A stretch of DNA of 64,000 nucleotides from Centroberyx gerrardi (GCF_048128805.1 NC_136016.1:12764676-12828675); one strand, 5' to 3'; positions 12,889-26,625 are shown, numbered from the stretch's first letter. Notes: generated by a model not told the origin, from the sequence alone. Program-made: numbers and translations.

Positions 12889-13592
12889 GCTCCTCTCTTC
12901 TCTTTCTCCTCTCTTTTGGCTTATTACTTTCTGCTCCCCTGTTCTCTCCCCTGGTCTTGTCTACTTGCTCCTGTTACACTGTCTCCTCCTTTCCACTCTA
13001 TCCTCCTCTTCCCTTCCTCTTCTCTCTGCTTGCCCTTCTCTTCATCTATCCTCTCCACTTCCTCTCTAAAATAGAGCCATCAAGCCAACACTGCCACTCC
13101 TTTTCATTTTTTCTTCTTCCTCTTTACTCCAGTCCTCCACTTCTCATTCTCCTCCTTTCTCCTCTCCTCTTCATCCCTTCCTTCTTCTGTGATTCTCTCT
13201 TCTCCACAAAATCAAAGCGACAGTACAGTCATCTCTTATCAGCAGAGACGCTATCTCACAACAGATATGTGAGGTTACCAACCCAGGTCCCGTCTCTCCT
13301 CTCATCTCTCTCTCTTCGCTCATCTTTTCTCTTTCTTTTTTGTTACGCTCCCTCTTTCTCTTCCTCTCCTCACCTCCCGCCTCCATTCTCTCTTCCTTTC
13401 TCTCATCTACACTATTCATCTTCTCTCTCCTCCTCTCACCAATTTTCCTCTCTCCCTCGCTTTTGTTCAATTGATCCCCTCACTCTCCTCCTCCATTCCT
13501 CTCCTTTCCCTCCGCTCTTCCTCTCCACCATTTCCGACTCCTCCTCTACTCCTCTTGTCCTTTCTCTCCAGCTCTCCCCCGTTTGCATTCTT
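12889..13592. repeat. Long polypyrimidine (CT-rich) tract
   Basis: About 700 bases are dominated by C and T on the plus strand, with words such as CTCCTCTTC and CTCTTCTC, and one purine-bearing interruption near 13070-13110 and 13200-13300. Such tracts can form triplex DNA in principle. The 214-codon plus-strand frame across it is low-complexity Ser/Leu/Pro and not a gene. Confidence 0.85.
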
Positions 13593-13811
13593 CAAATATA
13601 ATGAGAATCGTTAATCTTGGTACCTATGGGACAGCCTAACACATATGGATATCAGCTCTGCCTTGATGTATAGAAAGCCCTTCCCTTCCAAAGGACACAG
13701 TATTAATATTAAAAGATGAATTAAAGTGTGTTATGTTCCTTGTTATTGTCTCTCCTTGTCCAGTGGTAGAGATAATAGCACCTGTTACACAGTAGGAGAA
13801 GATATAAAGGA

Positions 13812-13843
13812 CCCTGGTGTGTGTGTGTGTGTGTGTGTGTGTG
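13812..13843. repeat. (GT)n microsatellite
   Basis: Short pure GT tract. Confidence 0.85.
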
Positions 13844-13944
13844 CAGGAAGACAATTAAGAACAGCTGACTACACATAAGGCAGAACCCTATAGAATAGAG
13901 ATGCTTACCCAGCAACCTTTTTCACAGCAGTATGCAAAGAATCG

Positions 13945-14240
13945 AACACACACACGTTTGCAAGCAAGCGTATACACACAGGTATATCCATGCGCAAACA
14001 CACAAGCACACTTGGATTGTGCTACTGCACTTGTGCACTTGAATGACTCACATTTATTCTTTAACCCCTAACCCTAATCTCAACCCTCGCTACATGCCTT
14101 ACCCATAATCCTTTTCTCTAATCTTAACACCTAGGAACCCCCTTTCCTAATGAGGTGCAGCAAATGGTCCTGCAGCAAGTGATTGTTTTTTTCAGATTCT
14201 CTAGTCTTGTGGAGATATTTGGACCCTTCAAGTAAAGATT

Positions 14241-14303
<63 letters not shown>
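13945..14303. repeat. CA-rich repeat with TAACCC-like core, ending in (CA)n
   Basis: CACACA words, CTAACCCTAATCTCAACCC near 14060-14090, then a pure (CA)n tract at about 14242-14302. The order parallels the block at 945-1165, so both probably belong to one repeat family. The TAACCC words are too degenerate and too internal to be telomeric. Confidence 0.45.
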
Positions 14304-14305
<2 letters not shown>

Positions 14306-14724
14306 CTCCACCCACCCTGCCAGACAGCCAGCTAATGTGGGACTATAAATCCTAACATCTTTGCTAAGCACAGGAAAACCTATTTTAATTTATGAGCAGG
14401 AGGAAGCTACTGAGAAGGCATTTTCTGCGTTACCGTTTTAACTAATTATTCATTAATGACGCAACATGTTACCATGGATTCATAATAGATAGATAACCAT
14501 ATTATCCCATTATGTTGTGACTATCATTCATAAAGTAGATGTAGGCCTATTTGTTTGATTAATGTCTATTCTTTAAGCACCACGGCAGCTGAATTACACC
14601 AGAGCAGCTGATCGTTAAAGAAAATACACTGTGGTGAATGGAAATACAATAAAGTAAGAGAAACACAGTTAGGATAATGTGCTCCTTTGTTGCAAATGTG
14701 TTGATTCAAACAGTTAGCTGGTCC

Positions 14725-15145
14725 CTTTCAGTCTCTCTCTTTCCTCCGGTCCTCTCCTTTCCTCCCTTTCTCACTCTTAATGATGACCTCTCCTCTTTTC
14801 TCCCCCTTTTTTCTCTCTCCCTTTGCTCCCCCTATTTTCCCTTTCCCCTCCTGTCCTACTTTTCTTCTCCTCCTCTCTCCACCTCACCATCCTTTTTCTT
14901 TCCTGCTCCGCCTTTTCTCCCCACCCTCTCTCCGCCTCTCCCCCTTTTCCCCTCCTCTACTGATTTCGCTCTTTACGCTTTTCTCCTCTCACCCTTTCCT
15001 CGCTCTCTCGTCTTTCTCCTCTCTCCCTTGCTTACCCTCCTCTCCCCATTTTTCTTTTCTCCTATAATTTTTTCCTCCTCTCTCATCCTCTCCATTTTTT
15101 TTTCTTTTTCATCCAAATCTCTCTTCTCCTCTGCTCTTACTGCCT
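14725..15145. repeat. Second long polypyrimidine tract
   Basis: About 420 bases of nearly pure C/T on the plus strand, with only scattered purines. It is the second such tract within 2 kb. Frames through it encode Ser/Pro/Phe low-complexity strings. Confidence 0.85.
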
Positions 15146-16080
15146 TTCAGCTGAACCATATTTACAGGTTAACAGGTGCTTAGTAGCTGCATCACCAGTG
15201 TACAAAAAACAGGATTGGTATTCAACTTCAACTAGGCAACAAAAGAAGAAAATATTTTGCCAAAGAGCCAGGATTTTTCACGGAATGCTACCATCAAATT
15301 GTTGGATATGAAAAGATATTGTTTAATTTAACTTGAAAAACATTGTCCTATTTCTGATATGAACTATTAATACTAGCCTACCTCATATGGAAAACAAAGG
15401 AATAATCCCAGCAATATCTTAACATCATCAGATCATAGGAGATGTTTTTCCTCTGTATGAATTACTACAGTAGGTAATCTATACACAAAGAACATTATAA
15501 CAAAATAATTATAGACAGAATAAATAAATCTTCTTTGTTCAAATTATTGAGAAACAAAGACACAAATAACAACAGAGTCCCTCCAACACCAAGACAGCGC
15601 TCAGTCATCAAATCACTGATAAACAAAGACACAAAGTACAAGACTGAGGAAGACCAACAAATCTGACAAATATACAACTTCACAAGGCACAATACCTGGA
15701 ATAAACAAAAATCCTTTCTTCAGTGTTATTATAAATAAAGAAAATCAGATCAAGCCACAGCAGGATTACCCAGCCCTCTCTCTTTCTCTGTCTGCCTAAG
15801 AGCAGTGAAATTTTCTTTCTTTTTGTTCCAGCTCAACAAGCCACACCATGTTGTTTACAACCCCAAGTCGCTTATTTTTTTTTTTCTTTTACCTTCTTTC
15901 CTTTCTTCTTACGATGAGCCGGCTTCCCCGTAGCCCTCTCTTTAACCTCCTCGCTCATTGCAGCAGCTGTGTGTGTATGTGTCCCCACAGCTGTGTGTGT
16001 GCGTGTGTCCAAAAAGCGTTTTAATCCAGCATGGAGGGGCAGAGAAGAGTGGAGTGGCAGCCACTCTCAGCGCGCACAGC
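15146..16080. other. Gene-free stretch
   Basis: AT-rich unique sequence and a poly-T run near 15875. No exon supported. Confidence 0.4.
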
Positions 16081-16084
16081 GACC

Positions 16085-16250
16085 AACTCGCTCGCTCACA
16101 CCCACTTTCACACACACTCAAAACACGCACACACACACACGCATACACACACACACACACACCCTCTATACGCGAGAAGAGGAGCCAGTGAGGCTGGAGC
16201 GATGGAGAGGCTCAGATGCATGAACTCTCTCTCTCTTTCTCTCATACTCA

Positions 16251-16297
<47 letters not shown>

Positions 16298-16454
16298 ACA
16301 CACTTGACTTCCACCTGTCCATGACTGTGGTTGCCTCCCACACACACACCTCTCCACAAGTGAGTGCAGAGCAGCAACAAGCTACAGAGGCTCAAATATT
16401 AATAGCAATCAATATAAATTCATTGGCAGGTGTGTGTGTGTGTGCGTGCATGCA

Positions 16455-16529
<75 letters not shown>

Positions 16530-16660
16530 AAGCGAAAGACAGTATGTGAAAGTGAAAACAGAAAGAAAATGCGTTTGTATGTCTATGTAGAAAAAGACAG
16601 AGGAAGAACTGTGTGTGTAATTGTGTGCATGTGTGTGTATGTGTGCGTGTGAAAAATCTG
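16085..16660. repeat. Dense CA/CT and GT/GA microsatellite cluster
   Basis: (CA)n tracts at about 16126-16162 and 16258-16296, each bordered by CT, are followed by (GT)n at about 16430-16505 that turns into (GA)n to 16528. The left half (CT-CA) and right half (GT-GA) are roughly reverse complements of each other. Confidence 0.85.
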
Positions 16661-17039
16661 ACGTAGCTTTGCTGCTTTTTAATAGTAGAGCTGGAGAAAC
16701 TGTTTCTCTCACTCCCTTCCACCCTCTGACTCTAGAAACTGTGTGTGTTTTCAGGTTTTCATCTCATGTTTGTGTCTGAATGTAATGAAATAAATGTTGC
16801 ACTGTCTGGTGACCTTAAGAATTTCCCTATAGTTAATGATTTATGGAGAATCAATGAATCAATCTATATAGAAAACCAGAGACTTGCACAAAGACAAACA
16901 AGCAGACACAAAAAAAACGTTGACTTGAATGTTACTATGAATCACTGGCTTCTCTCTCCATCTCTCAGTGTGAAGAAAGCCAACAGACATTAAGCCATCT
17001 CTCCGTTGTTAGCTGTCAGTGGATCTCTATCTCTCTTAC

Positions 17040-17145
17040 TCTTACTTTTCTCTCTCTCTCTCTCTTCCTCTCTGAGGTGAGAAAGAAATGGTGACAGTTC
17101 AATCTAGTTTATTAGTGGGAGTAACAGAGGGAGAGGAAGGTGGAG

Positions 17146-17200
<55 letters not shown>

Positions 17201-17339
17201 TTAAGGTGTGATGGATTCCTATTGGACAAGTGAGATAAAAATGACCCTCCTCCCTCTCCCTCCTCCTTATCAATAATGAACAAAGAGAGGAGAACCCCTG
17301 GTGGCAGATCACTATGGATTATAGCTCTTGGTGGTGTGT

Positions 17340-17378
<39 letters not shown>

Positions 17379-17620
17379 GATTATGCCAGTGTGAGCCAGT
17401 TTGCCCAGTACAATTATAACTGTAACACCCACTAAGGAACAGAGGAATCAGAGGATTGCATTCAGGGATATTCATTATTGTTATGTTTTTGTAGAGAGGG
17501 ACACACACTCGTGCACAAACACGTGCACACACACACACACACACACTCTGTCTTTCTGTCTTGCTGTCTGTCTCTGTCTCTCTCCCTCTCTCTCACACAT
17601 CAATCTGAAACAAAGTACAA
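17040..17620. repeat. CT, GA, GT and CA microsatellite cluster
   Basis: (CT)n near 17048-17064, pure (GA)n at about 17149-17197, (GT)n at about 17332-17375, (CA)n at 17526-17547 and CT words to 17600. Open frames here are translations of the repeats. Confidence 0.85.
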
Positions 17621-18380
17621 GATCTACAAAATAAAATGTTATATTTCACATGGGACAGGTAGAGTAAAGGTAGCCTAGTTCATCACTTTATGTATGTCTT
17701 GTGTCACTGTGTATGGAGACAGACCAGCTTTCCTACCCAAGTCTCACAGTAACCCTTCCAGTTAAACCCAAGACTCTAGACTGACATCTGCTGGCCAAGA
17801 CGTGTTATGACAACAACAATAACAACTGTTGCCCTCAGAATCCATTGTCCATAAAGGTACATGATTCGAGGGTTATCTTTTAGGGCAATGTGCAGTCAAT
17901 ATTGATACTTACAGCCAACAGTAGTAGCAGTTCGTAACACATTACACATGTGATTTGTAATATTCTCAACTGCTGGTTTTAACCATATGATTATATCCTT
18001 ATAATACACCTTCATTTTTTCATGTATGTCATACAGTAAAAAGTCCAAGCAATGCACAGTGTGAAAAGTTCATCTTTTCGACTCCTGCACAATGTGATTT
18101 GGATTTCATATCGAAAGAAAAGGCAAAACAACATGCTGTCAGCTTGTAATTATTAGTCTTTATTCACCTCCATGTTCAACCAGGATAAAATGAGGACAAC
18201 TGCAAAAATGATACAATGTGGGTCAAGCTTCATTACTAAATGTATTGGCTACATTTCGCTTGAGCATGTCGACACACATTGTATTGTCTTCTGTCTCCAT
18301 CCACCTTCCTCTCACCCTCTCTCTCTCCAGTCCTGTCTCTCTGATGTGTCTGCTCTTGTCTCAGCCTGAATTCACTAAGA
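17621..18380. other. Gene-free stretch
   Basis: Unique sequence without recognised exon or transposon. Confidence 0.4.
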
Positions 18381-18388
18381 CAGTCTCA

Positions 18389-18429
<41 letters not shown>

Positions 18430-18435
18430 AATTGG
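18381..18435. repeat. (CT)n-(CA)n microsatellite
   Basis: CT words pass into a pure CA tract of about 30 bases. Confidence 0.8.
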
Positions 18436-18711
18436 TGTGCCTCCGAACCCTTACATCCATGCACCCAGAGGTAACACAATACTTTTATAGCTAATATTCT
18501 CTTTCAGACAGCCATTACAGGCCTACTGTAAAAGGGAGTGGCTTTGTAACTCTAAGTGCTCCAAAGCCCCGACTCCTAATAGGCAAAGAGCACTTGTGGT
18601 TACAGGAGATTGGGGTTAGCAAGCTCCAGTGGGTTGCTAATGGGACCGAAACAATCAGCTCACAAGTAAGATATGGGTACTTATTAAAATGATTATGGAA
18701 ATTTGAGATGG

Positions 18712-18714
<3 letters not shown>

Positions 18715-18767
<53 letters not shown>

Positions 18768-18770
18768 CCT
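18715..18770. repeat. (GA)n microsatellite
   Basis: Nearly pure GA tract of about 50 bases. Confidence 0.9.
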
Positions 18771-18954
18771 CTCTTCTCTCAGAGATTGTGCATTTTTTCA
18801 TGGACATGGAGAAGACAGATGGGAAGGATCAGAGAGAACAGACAGTAAAGGAGGAGGCTGTGTGTCTATATATAGCTATATGTTTATACTCTGAGATTTG
18901 TATGTTACATTCCTCATCACAGTGAGACTACCATGTACAAGGCACAGCAGACAC

Positions 18955-20130
<1,176 letters not shown>

Positions 20131-20139
20131 ATTAATTGT

Positions 20140-20424
20140 GTATCATATTTTGTGATTTTAGTCTCCACAATTAAAAATTATAGAATAATGGCACAGAATT
20201 AGTTTATTAACAATTAATTATCACACAATTAATAATTAATTCATTAATTGCATGTCTGCTGTAGTTGAAAATAGTCAAGATGTTGACATGAAATGCAAAA
20301 CGTGCAGTGAAATCTTTTTGTTCCTGAAATCATCAAAAGTGTAAATCAGGATTAATGATTACACTATACAGCAAAATAATTGGGATTATTTTGAGATCAT
20401 TTTAACAATAATCAAGCAGCCCTA
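20140..20424 (-). repeat. Decayed hAT-like element with TAGGGCTGC end
   Basis: The right edge reads GCAGCCCTA (20416-20424), the reverse complement of the TAGGGCTGC end that, from memory, opens many fish hAT elements followed by ATTAATC-rich sequence. Here the interior is indeed full of TAATTA/ATTAAT words (20195-20260, 20349-20410). No matching left end was found, so the copy is truncated. Confidence 0.5.
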
Positions 20425-21520
20425 GAAAGCCACACAGTATCATGATGATTTTGTTACAAATAAAGACTTCAAAATTACATTTAACACTTAAATATATACC
20501 ATCAAAGGTGACTATACCATCGAAATTCGAAAACAAATATTGTGACATATTTTGGCTATATCATCTGACAGTTAATCCACTATAACAACACTGATGTTCC
20601 ATCTAAAGCTGACACATCCACTTCTCTGTTTCCATCTCTCTGTCTGTCTCTCTCAGCATCACGTGCCACTGTTTTGAGAGGCTGCACCAGCTGAGAGCCT
20701 AAAGCATGACAACATTTGTCTGTATGTAGCTATTAGATTACACCCTTGTCATTATCCAAAGAAACCAGATTTGTTCACCATGTAGTTTTTTTCTGACCCC
20801 GTGCTTCACTCACGTGCATCGCAATGACACACAACAATAACACATTCAGCAGAAACTCTATAACACAAAGCCGAGGCCATTCAGACACACACACACACAC
20901 ACACACCAGTTTAACACCAATGAGCTTCAGCTTTCGGAAGTAATGTACTCAACGTCCTCATTAGTACTGGAAGGTTGTAAGTGTGTGTGAGCATGCCGGC
21001 ATGCGTGTGTGCTTCTGCATTCAAGCCTGTGATATGTTTGAGTGTTTGAGAGAGAGAAAGCGAAAGAGATCAGACTAGCTGTGAGCATGCAGTGACATAA
21101 ATGCTGATGTGAGCTAATGAGCTACTAGCTGCAACGCATGGAAGAGGACTGGACTTGATTTGACCTTAAAGGAAAAATCCACCCTCAGATACTCGCAAAG
21201 CATGTTCGATGCATTCCAGATATTTTGTGTGTATGTTTGTGTTTAAGTGTCGTTATCTTTTTTTTTTTGGTGTACCCACTTTCCCTCAACCTGTCTTATC
21301 TACTTTTCCTACATTTCCCAGAATGTCTTTCAACAACCTCAAGAGAATGTGTTTTAACTTGTTGCATTCAGCTGTAGGTTATACATGTAGGTGGAGAGAG
21401 CAATAGCGATAGTGATAGTAAGAGCATAGTAAGAGCAAGAGATTAAGGGTTTTTTCCAGTTGAGAAAAAGCATTCAAAAAGCATTCAAAAGCAATTCAAA
21501 CTGTAGGATCTCTTAATTTA
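20425..21520. other. Gene-free stretch
   Basis: Unique sequence with a short (CA)n at 20885-20906. No exon supported. Confidence 0.4.
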
Positions 21521-21527
21521 CATTATA

Positions 21528-21662
21528 GGCATTTAATTGATATTCTGATCCAGAGCAACTAACATGAGTGAGCAGGTAGGATTTAGTGTCTTGCTTGAGG
21601 GCACTTCAACAGCGCTGACTGTTGATAGGCACATTGCCTTTAATAGGGATTAAACCTGTTTT
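21528..21662 (-). repeat. Fragment of a fish SINE (TTGCTTGAGGGCACTTC body)
   Basis: The order 'ATTCTGATCCAGAGCAACT', 'GTCTTGCTTGAGGGCACTTCAACAG' and 'GGGATTAAACC' follows a tRNA-like repeat body that I recall as common in teleosts, read backwards. The last word resembles a B box in inverted sense. Confidence 0.45.
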
Positions 21663-21832
21663 GCAAAGATTTTTTTTTGCTTCCTTAGGTGCCAACATGT
21701 TACCACCTCACTCATACCATTGAACTGCTTGATCCTCTTTAGGTTTGTCATTATGTCCTCCTAATGTGGATACTGGATGAACCATTGCCTGATTTAATAA
21801 TGAATGAGCACCACATAAACTGCACCTGTGTT

Positions 21833-21979
21833 GGGGCGTCCTGGTGGATCAGTGGTCTGAGGTGCACATCATGTAACCGCGACGTCCTGGGTTTGAAATC
21901 GGCCCACGACCTTTGTCGCATATCACCCCCCTCTACCAGTCATTCCTGTCTCTCCACTTTCAACTATCTAATAAAAAAA
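21833..21979 (+). repeat. tRNA-derived SINE copy
   Basis: GGTGGATCAGTGGTCTGAGG is a plausible A box, and GGGTTTGAAATCGG at about 21891 a B box 40-50 nt later, as in RNA polymerase III type 2 promoters. A 3' body with TCTCTCCACTTTC and an AATAAAAAAA tail follows. Same family as 27647-27760. Confidence 0.7.
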
Positions 21980-22602
21980 CTGTTTGTGCACTGCTCTTTA
22001 GGTGGAAGACTAATTACCCTCAAGGCTAATAAAGTTCTATTCACATTGATTTTGTCCCCATCACCAAAAATCTACACCTAAGGATAAAAATGTTTCTGTG
22101 AAATTACATGTCTTTCACAGTATTGTTTACCCGCTGTTGAGTACCCGCTAAAGACCTTGTATCTCCAAAACTTTAAGCAGAAAAAATACATATTAGAAAT
22201 ATGAGGTTGTGGAAGTGCCTGTATATAACTGTATCCAATGCAATGAAACTGTCAGTGATGCTGTCTGCATACTAATGCTATCTTTGGACAGAATCTTAAT
22301 GATGACCAGCCAAGAGGAAATGAGTCTGAAGTCTGGAGATCATATTTGGTTGCCAGGGCAGCGCCATGGCGATGGATGAGTCCCCATGGTAACAACCATA
22401 ATGTGGCATGATTTCTCCATGACAACCCCATTACCGCGAGAATCCTGCTGGGTGAACCAATCAGGGCTTTGGAAAGGAAGTTTGGTATGACAGCCATCAA
22501 ATTATAATCGATAGAGCTACCAGTCTCTCTCTCTCTCATACAAAATCACTCACACACTGACACACACACCCTATTCTGAAACACGGCCTGTACGTTGAAA
22601 TG

Positions 22603-22636
<34 letters not shown>

Positions 22637-23220
22637 GACAGTTTGACTTGCTCCCTCAAAGCAGCATCTGAGTTCAGAAGATACAGTAGTTAACGGTAGT
22701 CGAAATTCTACAGTTCCACAGTTAAGACACTTTCATCTCCATCACAGAAGGCGTTTTCAACAGTTTCACTGTTACTGTGAATATCCTGAATATCTAGAGA
22801 AGATGCCTGAACCCTGTCAGTATATAATGTCTGAACCCTGTCAGCATATAATTTCTAACAGGTCGGTAACAAATGAGCTGTGGCTTTCAGAAAAGGCATA
22901 GCAAATAAACACCTTTGGTATCAGGAGAATTAAAAACAAAATTACAAGTACATCCTTAAACTCTATTTAAAGATAAGTGTCAAACATCACCCATTTGGAC
23001 GAGATGTAACTGCACCTCTCAGAAGTGTCAAGTCAAGTCAACTTAGGTTTTAGAGTGTTTTTAACAAAATGGTTTGTCATTCAGTGCTTGGCAGAAAGCA
23101 AGGGACAGAGAAATTCGAGGATACGAAAACAAGAGACAAACAAGGATACGATGATAATGAAAACAAGACACAATTGACAAACAAATATACAGTATATAAC
23201 ATCATAAACTTCACGAAACA
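21980..23220. other. Gene-free stretch with a (CA)n tract at 22600-22634
   Basis: No exon supported; a direct tandem of the word CTGAACCCTGTCAG(T/C)ATATAAT occurs near 22808-22855. Confidence 0.4.
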
Positions 23221-23224
23221 GGGC

Positions 23225-23227
<3 letters not shown>

Positions 23228-23277
<50 letters not shown>

Positions 23278-23290
23278 TGAGAGAGAGCCT
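23228..23290. repeat. (GT)n-(GA)n microsatellite
   Basis: About 46 bases of GT followed by a few GA units. Confidence 0.9.
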
Positions 23291-23654
23291 GTGCATGCAC
23301 GTACGTACGTGAAAGGATATGAGAGTACCAGGCAATACCAGGAATAGTATTGCACTGAATTGTATCACAAGTTGTAATCAGACTTGTTGGGACAACACAG
23401 AGTGACAGCACTTCTGTATTCATTTCAGTTTCCCCTTGGATATCCAGTCTCAGTCCGCAGTCTGTACAAATGACACGATGATCTGGGTGTTTCTCCCTAG
23501 TAAATGTAGTATAAACAAACAAAAAAACAATGCAGAGAAAGCTGGCAGGGATGCGACACCACAATGTAATAAAAGATTGAAAAATTACGGGAAAATCGGA
23601 AGTCACTGCCAAAACCTGACATACTCACATTCACATGCAAGCATGCACACACAC

Positions 23655-23720
23655 TAGAGGTGCCCTGATACTACTTGGTCGATACAGTCCTGATCTAAGT
23701 ACAACCCAATGTTGCCCAAT
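23655..23720 (+). repeat. Possible hAT-like 5' end (TAGAGGTGCCCTGATAC)
   Basis: TAGAGGTGCCCTGATAC followed by GATACAGTCCTGAT resembles the start of a fish hAT family I remember as TAGAGGTGTCCCGATAC. No matching right end was seen, so this may be a chance match or a truncated copy. Confidence 0.3.
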
Positions 23721-23879
23721 GTTGCCCAACCCAAACAGTCATTAATGCCGAATAGTACCAGCCTATTATAAGCCATTTACAGGAAAGTGAATCATGGGAA
23801 AAACTAAGTGCATCAATTGCATTTAGGCTATATATTAATTTGCTCAAATGATGCACTGACCATTACATAACAATCCTCA

Positions 23880-24690
23880 AATAAATAAATATATAAATAC
23901 ATAAATAAGTAATGATAATTTCTAATCATAAAATAGAAAATAGGCTACATAACATACTAGGCTACAGGATAAGCTTCTCACTTTTTTTACACTGGTCAAA
24001 CAGCTTATTCAGAATAGGATAACAGATGAGGCATCAGATAGGCCTAATAAAACAGAATGGCATTTAGCCTGCAGAGCCAAGGCTCCTCTTCTAAACAATG
24101 CGTGCTATGCCTAAGAACTCCACAAACTTCTTCTACTTCAGAGCTGGATTGGCGCCAATCCCCATACTACAGATACCTCTAACACAAGCATGCATAAAAG
24201 TAAGCACACACAGTCCACTACTGACCTTGTCATGGGCAATCATTAGCTGTCTGAGACGCAGAGAGCTAACAGAGAGAGGTAATAGCTTCTCTGTTTAAAG
24301 GAGTTTGCAGCTTATGAGACAACATACTAAACAGTGAGGCACCATATATATGTCTCAGTGCCACAGTTTTTATGGATAGAAGGCTTTGGGTTCAGTTAAT
24401 GGACAGTCAAACTAACCAGGAAATCTTGCGAGAACTGACATTGAAAAGTCAGTGGGCAGAACCGTCTTACAAATGTTCTATAGGGTCTCAAGAACGTCTA
24501 AATATATAAATTCAATTAAGCGTATATTGTGAAAGCGTTCCAAAAACAATTTCAGAGGGAAGTGTATGTATTTGGCTATGTATTTTAGCAAGGTCTCTCC
24601 TCCAATGCATTAAGGATACACCCCCCCTATTTTTTTTAAACAAAATGTCTTTTAAATATCATGTTGTGTATGGCTTCTCTGGTTTCTGTA
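23880..24690. other. Gene-free AT-rich stretch
   Basis: TAAATAAATA runs near 23880-23910 and otherwise unique sequence. A 46-nt minus-strand segment near 24218-24263 has an acceptor and a donor, but no coding support. Confidence 0.35.
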
Positions 24691-24868
24691 TATGTATGGT
24701 TTAGTTCCTTCCCATGATTACACTTGTACCGCTTGTTCTTACCTTTGTTTTATTTATTTTCTGTATCCAATGTTTTACTGTTTTTATTTTATTTTTTCTA
24801 ATTATTTTATTGTGAAGCACCTTGTAAAGAAAGGTGCTATATAAATAAAGTTTATTATTACTATTATT
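24690..24868 (+). repeat. LINE 3' end with (ATT)n tail
   Basis: The block ends GTGAAGCACCTTGTAAAG, AAGGTGCTATATAAATAAAG and TTTATTATTACTATTATT. The pair of near-identical inverted words (GCACCTT and AAGGTGC) before a short AT tail is the typical 3' end of L2-type LINEs in fish. The rest of the element is missing upstream. Confidence 0.7.
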
Positions 24869-24869
24869 G

Positions 24870-25707
24870 TGTGGTAGAGTGCAGGATATCACTGCTGTCA
24901 ATACCATTACTATTTTCTGTATTAAGACACAGCTACTATAAAGGAAGAATTGTACTATATATTGTCTATATTTTTCTAAGGAACTGGTCTTTTGAGAAAA
25001 AGTTTGAGAATTGAAAACAATAAAATACTAACATCCATACTACAGATGGTCAGAGGTTAATTTCAACTTTTTAAATTCCTTTAAGTAAACCACACATTTC
25101 TCAAATTAGGCTATTAACAGTGTGGTGATAAAATGAATGACTATCAGAGTAAAAACTAACAAGTACCAAAATTGCAATTCTAAGATTTTACTGAGAAATT
25201 CTATTACTGTGTGAATACTGAAGAATGGCTTTGTTTTGAGCAAGAGGGTTTCCCTGTGATATGTAGCTAGTGGACCTTGACAGAGAAAAATTTGAAAGGG
25301 CCAGGACTGTTTACTTACACAACTTAGACTCACTCACACAGAACTTTAAGGTCAACCCAAGTCCAGTCCTCTTCCAGTGCTACAGCAAGTAGCTCATTAC
25401 ATCACATCAGCATTTATGTCACTATATACTCACAGCTATCTATCTCTCTCTGTCTCTCTCTCTTGCTCTCTCCCTCTTTCTTTCTGTCCCAATCAGGACA
25501 GATGTGCAGTGCCAGCGGCTGTCACACCCGAAGTTGCGTCTCACTTCCTCATTTTACAACCAGAGAGAGACTAATTTAGAAACTAAATTAAACACAATAT
25601 AGCATCTTCGGTATACAGAGCACAGACAAACAGAACTGTGCAGTATGATTGTTACATATCTCACATATTCAATAAATTAATTGAAGATCTATGTGTCCAT
25701 ATCACAG

Positions 25708-25715
<8 letters not shown>
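24870..25715. other. Gene-free stretch
   Basis: AT-rich unique sequence plus a short CT tract near 25440-25490. No exon supported. Confidence 0.4.
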
Positions 25716-25758
<43 letters not shown>

Positions 25759-25775
25759 TATATATATGTGTATAT
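25716..25775. repeat. (CA)n-(TA)n microsatellite
   Basis: About 40 bases of CA pass into GATATATATATG. Confidence 0.9.
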
Positions 25776-26587
25776 TTGCCCATGAATGACTTTCCAGTGA
25801 AGGTGACAACATTTTCAGTTCACTAACAGATTATCAGGGAACTGGCGGACTGGCTACTTTTATCTATATACAGTATGTACGTGGGCATGTATATGTATGT
25901 GTGTGTGTGTGTAGTGACTGATTCACTTATGCTTGCAACTCGCGTTTTCACATTTGAGTCTTTTTTTTTTTCCTTTATGAATAGGTGGTGCATTAGGCTA
26001 CTGAAGAGGGAAAAAAACTCATTCATTTTCAATAAGAGGTGTCTGCCCACACAGTAATTGTGGTAAAAATTCATATAAATGTCAAGTTTCCACCCTCCTT
26101 TTTAAGTTCTTCTTGTTCCTGCAAGAACAAGACTAAATATCTCATGACATGCAGCTTGGAGGAGTAGTTTTAGCATGATCAACCTGTGACTTGCCTTATT
26201 CTATTTGAAGGACTGAAAATGTCACAACTTTGATGCAAAATAAGTAGTGTCCAATGTACAGCTGCGGTTTCTTTTAGGTGCTGGCAAAATGCAGGAGAAA
26301 TTAAATCTGTAAAGGAGTTATTTTACTGCACACTAAATAACTCATAGACCTACTTACTTATTTTTAATCATTTCAAGTAAAAAAAAAAAGTGAATGAAAT
26401 AAATTTGGAAAATACGGGACAGTCAGGAATAGTGTTCTGTCCCTCTTAACTGACCAACCAGACTGCCTTTTTTCTACAACACCCCAATCTGAACACAAGT
26501 GTCAGATGAAAAGGTTAACGGACACCCATAAAGTAACAACAATAAGAGGCTCATTTACACAAAAGAGATCTGGATGGAATCACTCAG

Positions 26588-26624
<37 letters not shown>
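26588..26624. repeat. (CA)n microsatellite
   Basis: Pure CA tract of about 36 bases. Confidence 0.9.

Positions 26625-26625
<1 letters not shown>

Noticed and set aside
12957..13601. 214-codon plus-strand open frame
   Set aside because: It lies wholly in the polypyrimidine tract and encodes low-complexity Ser/Leu/Pro/Phe; the lack of stops follows from base composition.
14050..14110. Telomere-like TAACCC words
   Set aside because: Only a few degenerate units inside an interspersed repeat; no array and no sign of an interstitial telomere fusion.
14677..15183. 168-codon plus-strand open frame
   Set aside because: Same reason: nearly pure C/T sequence cannot make most stop codons.
24218..24263. 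Possible 46-nt minus-strand exon between an acceptor and a GTCAGT donor
   Set aside because: In the phase required by the 34.5 kb exon it contains a stop, the donor is weak and no protein family is recognised.
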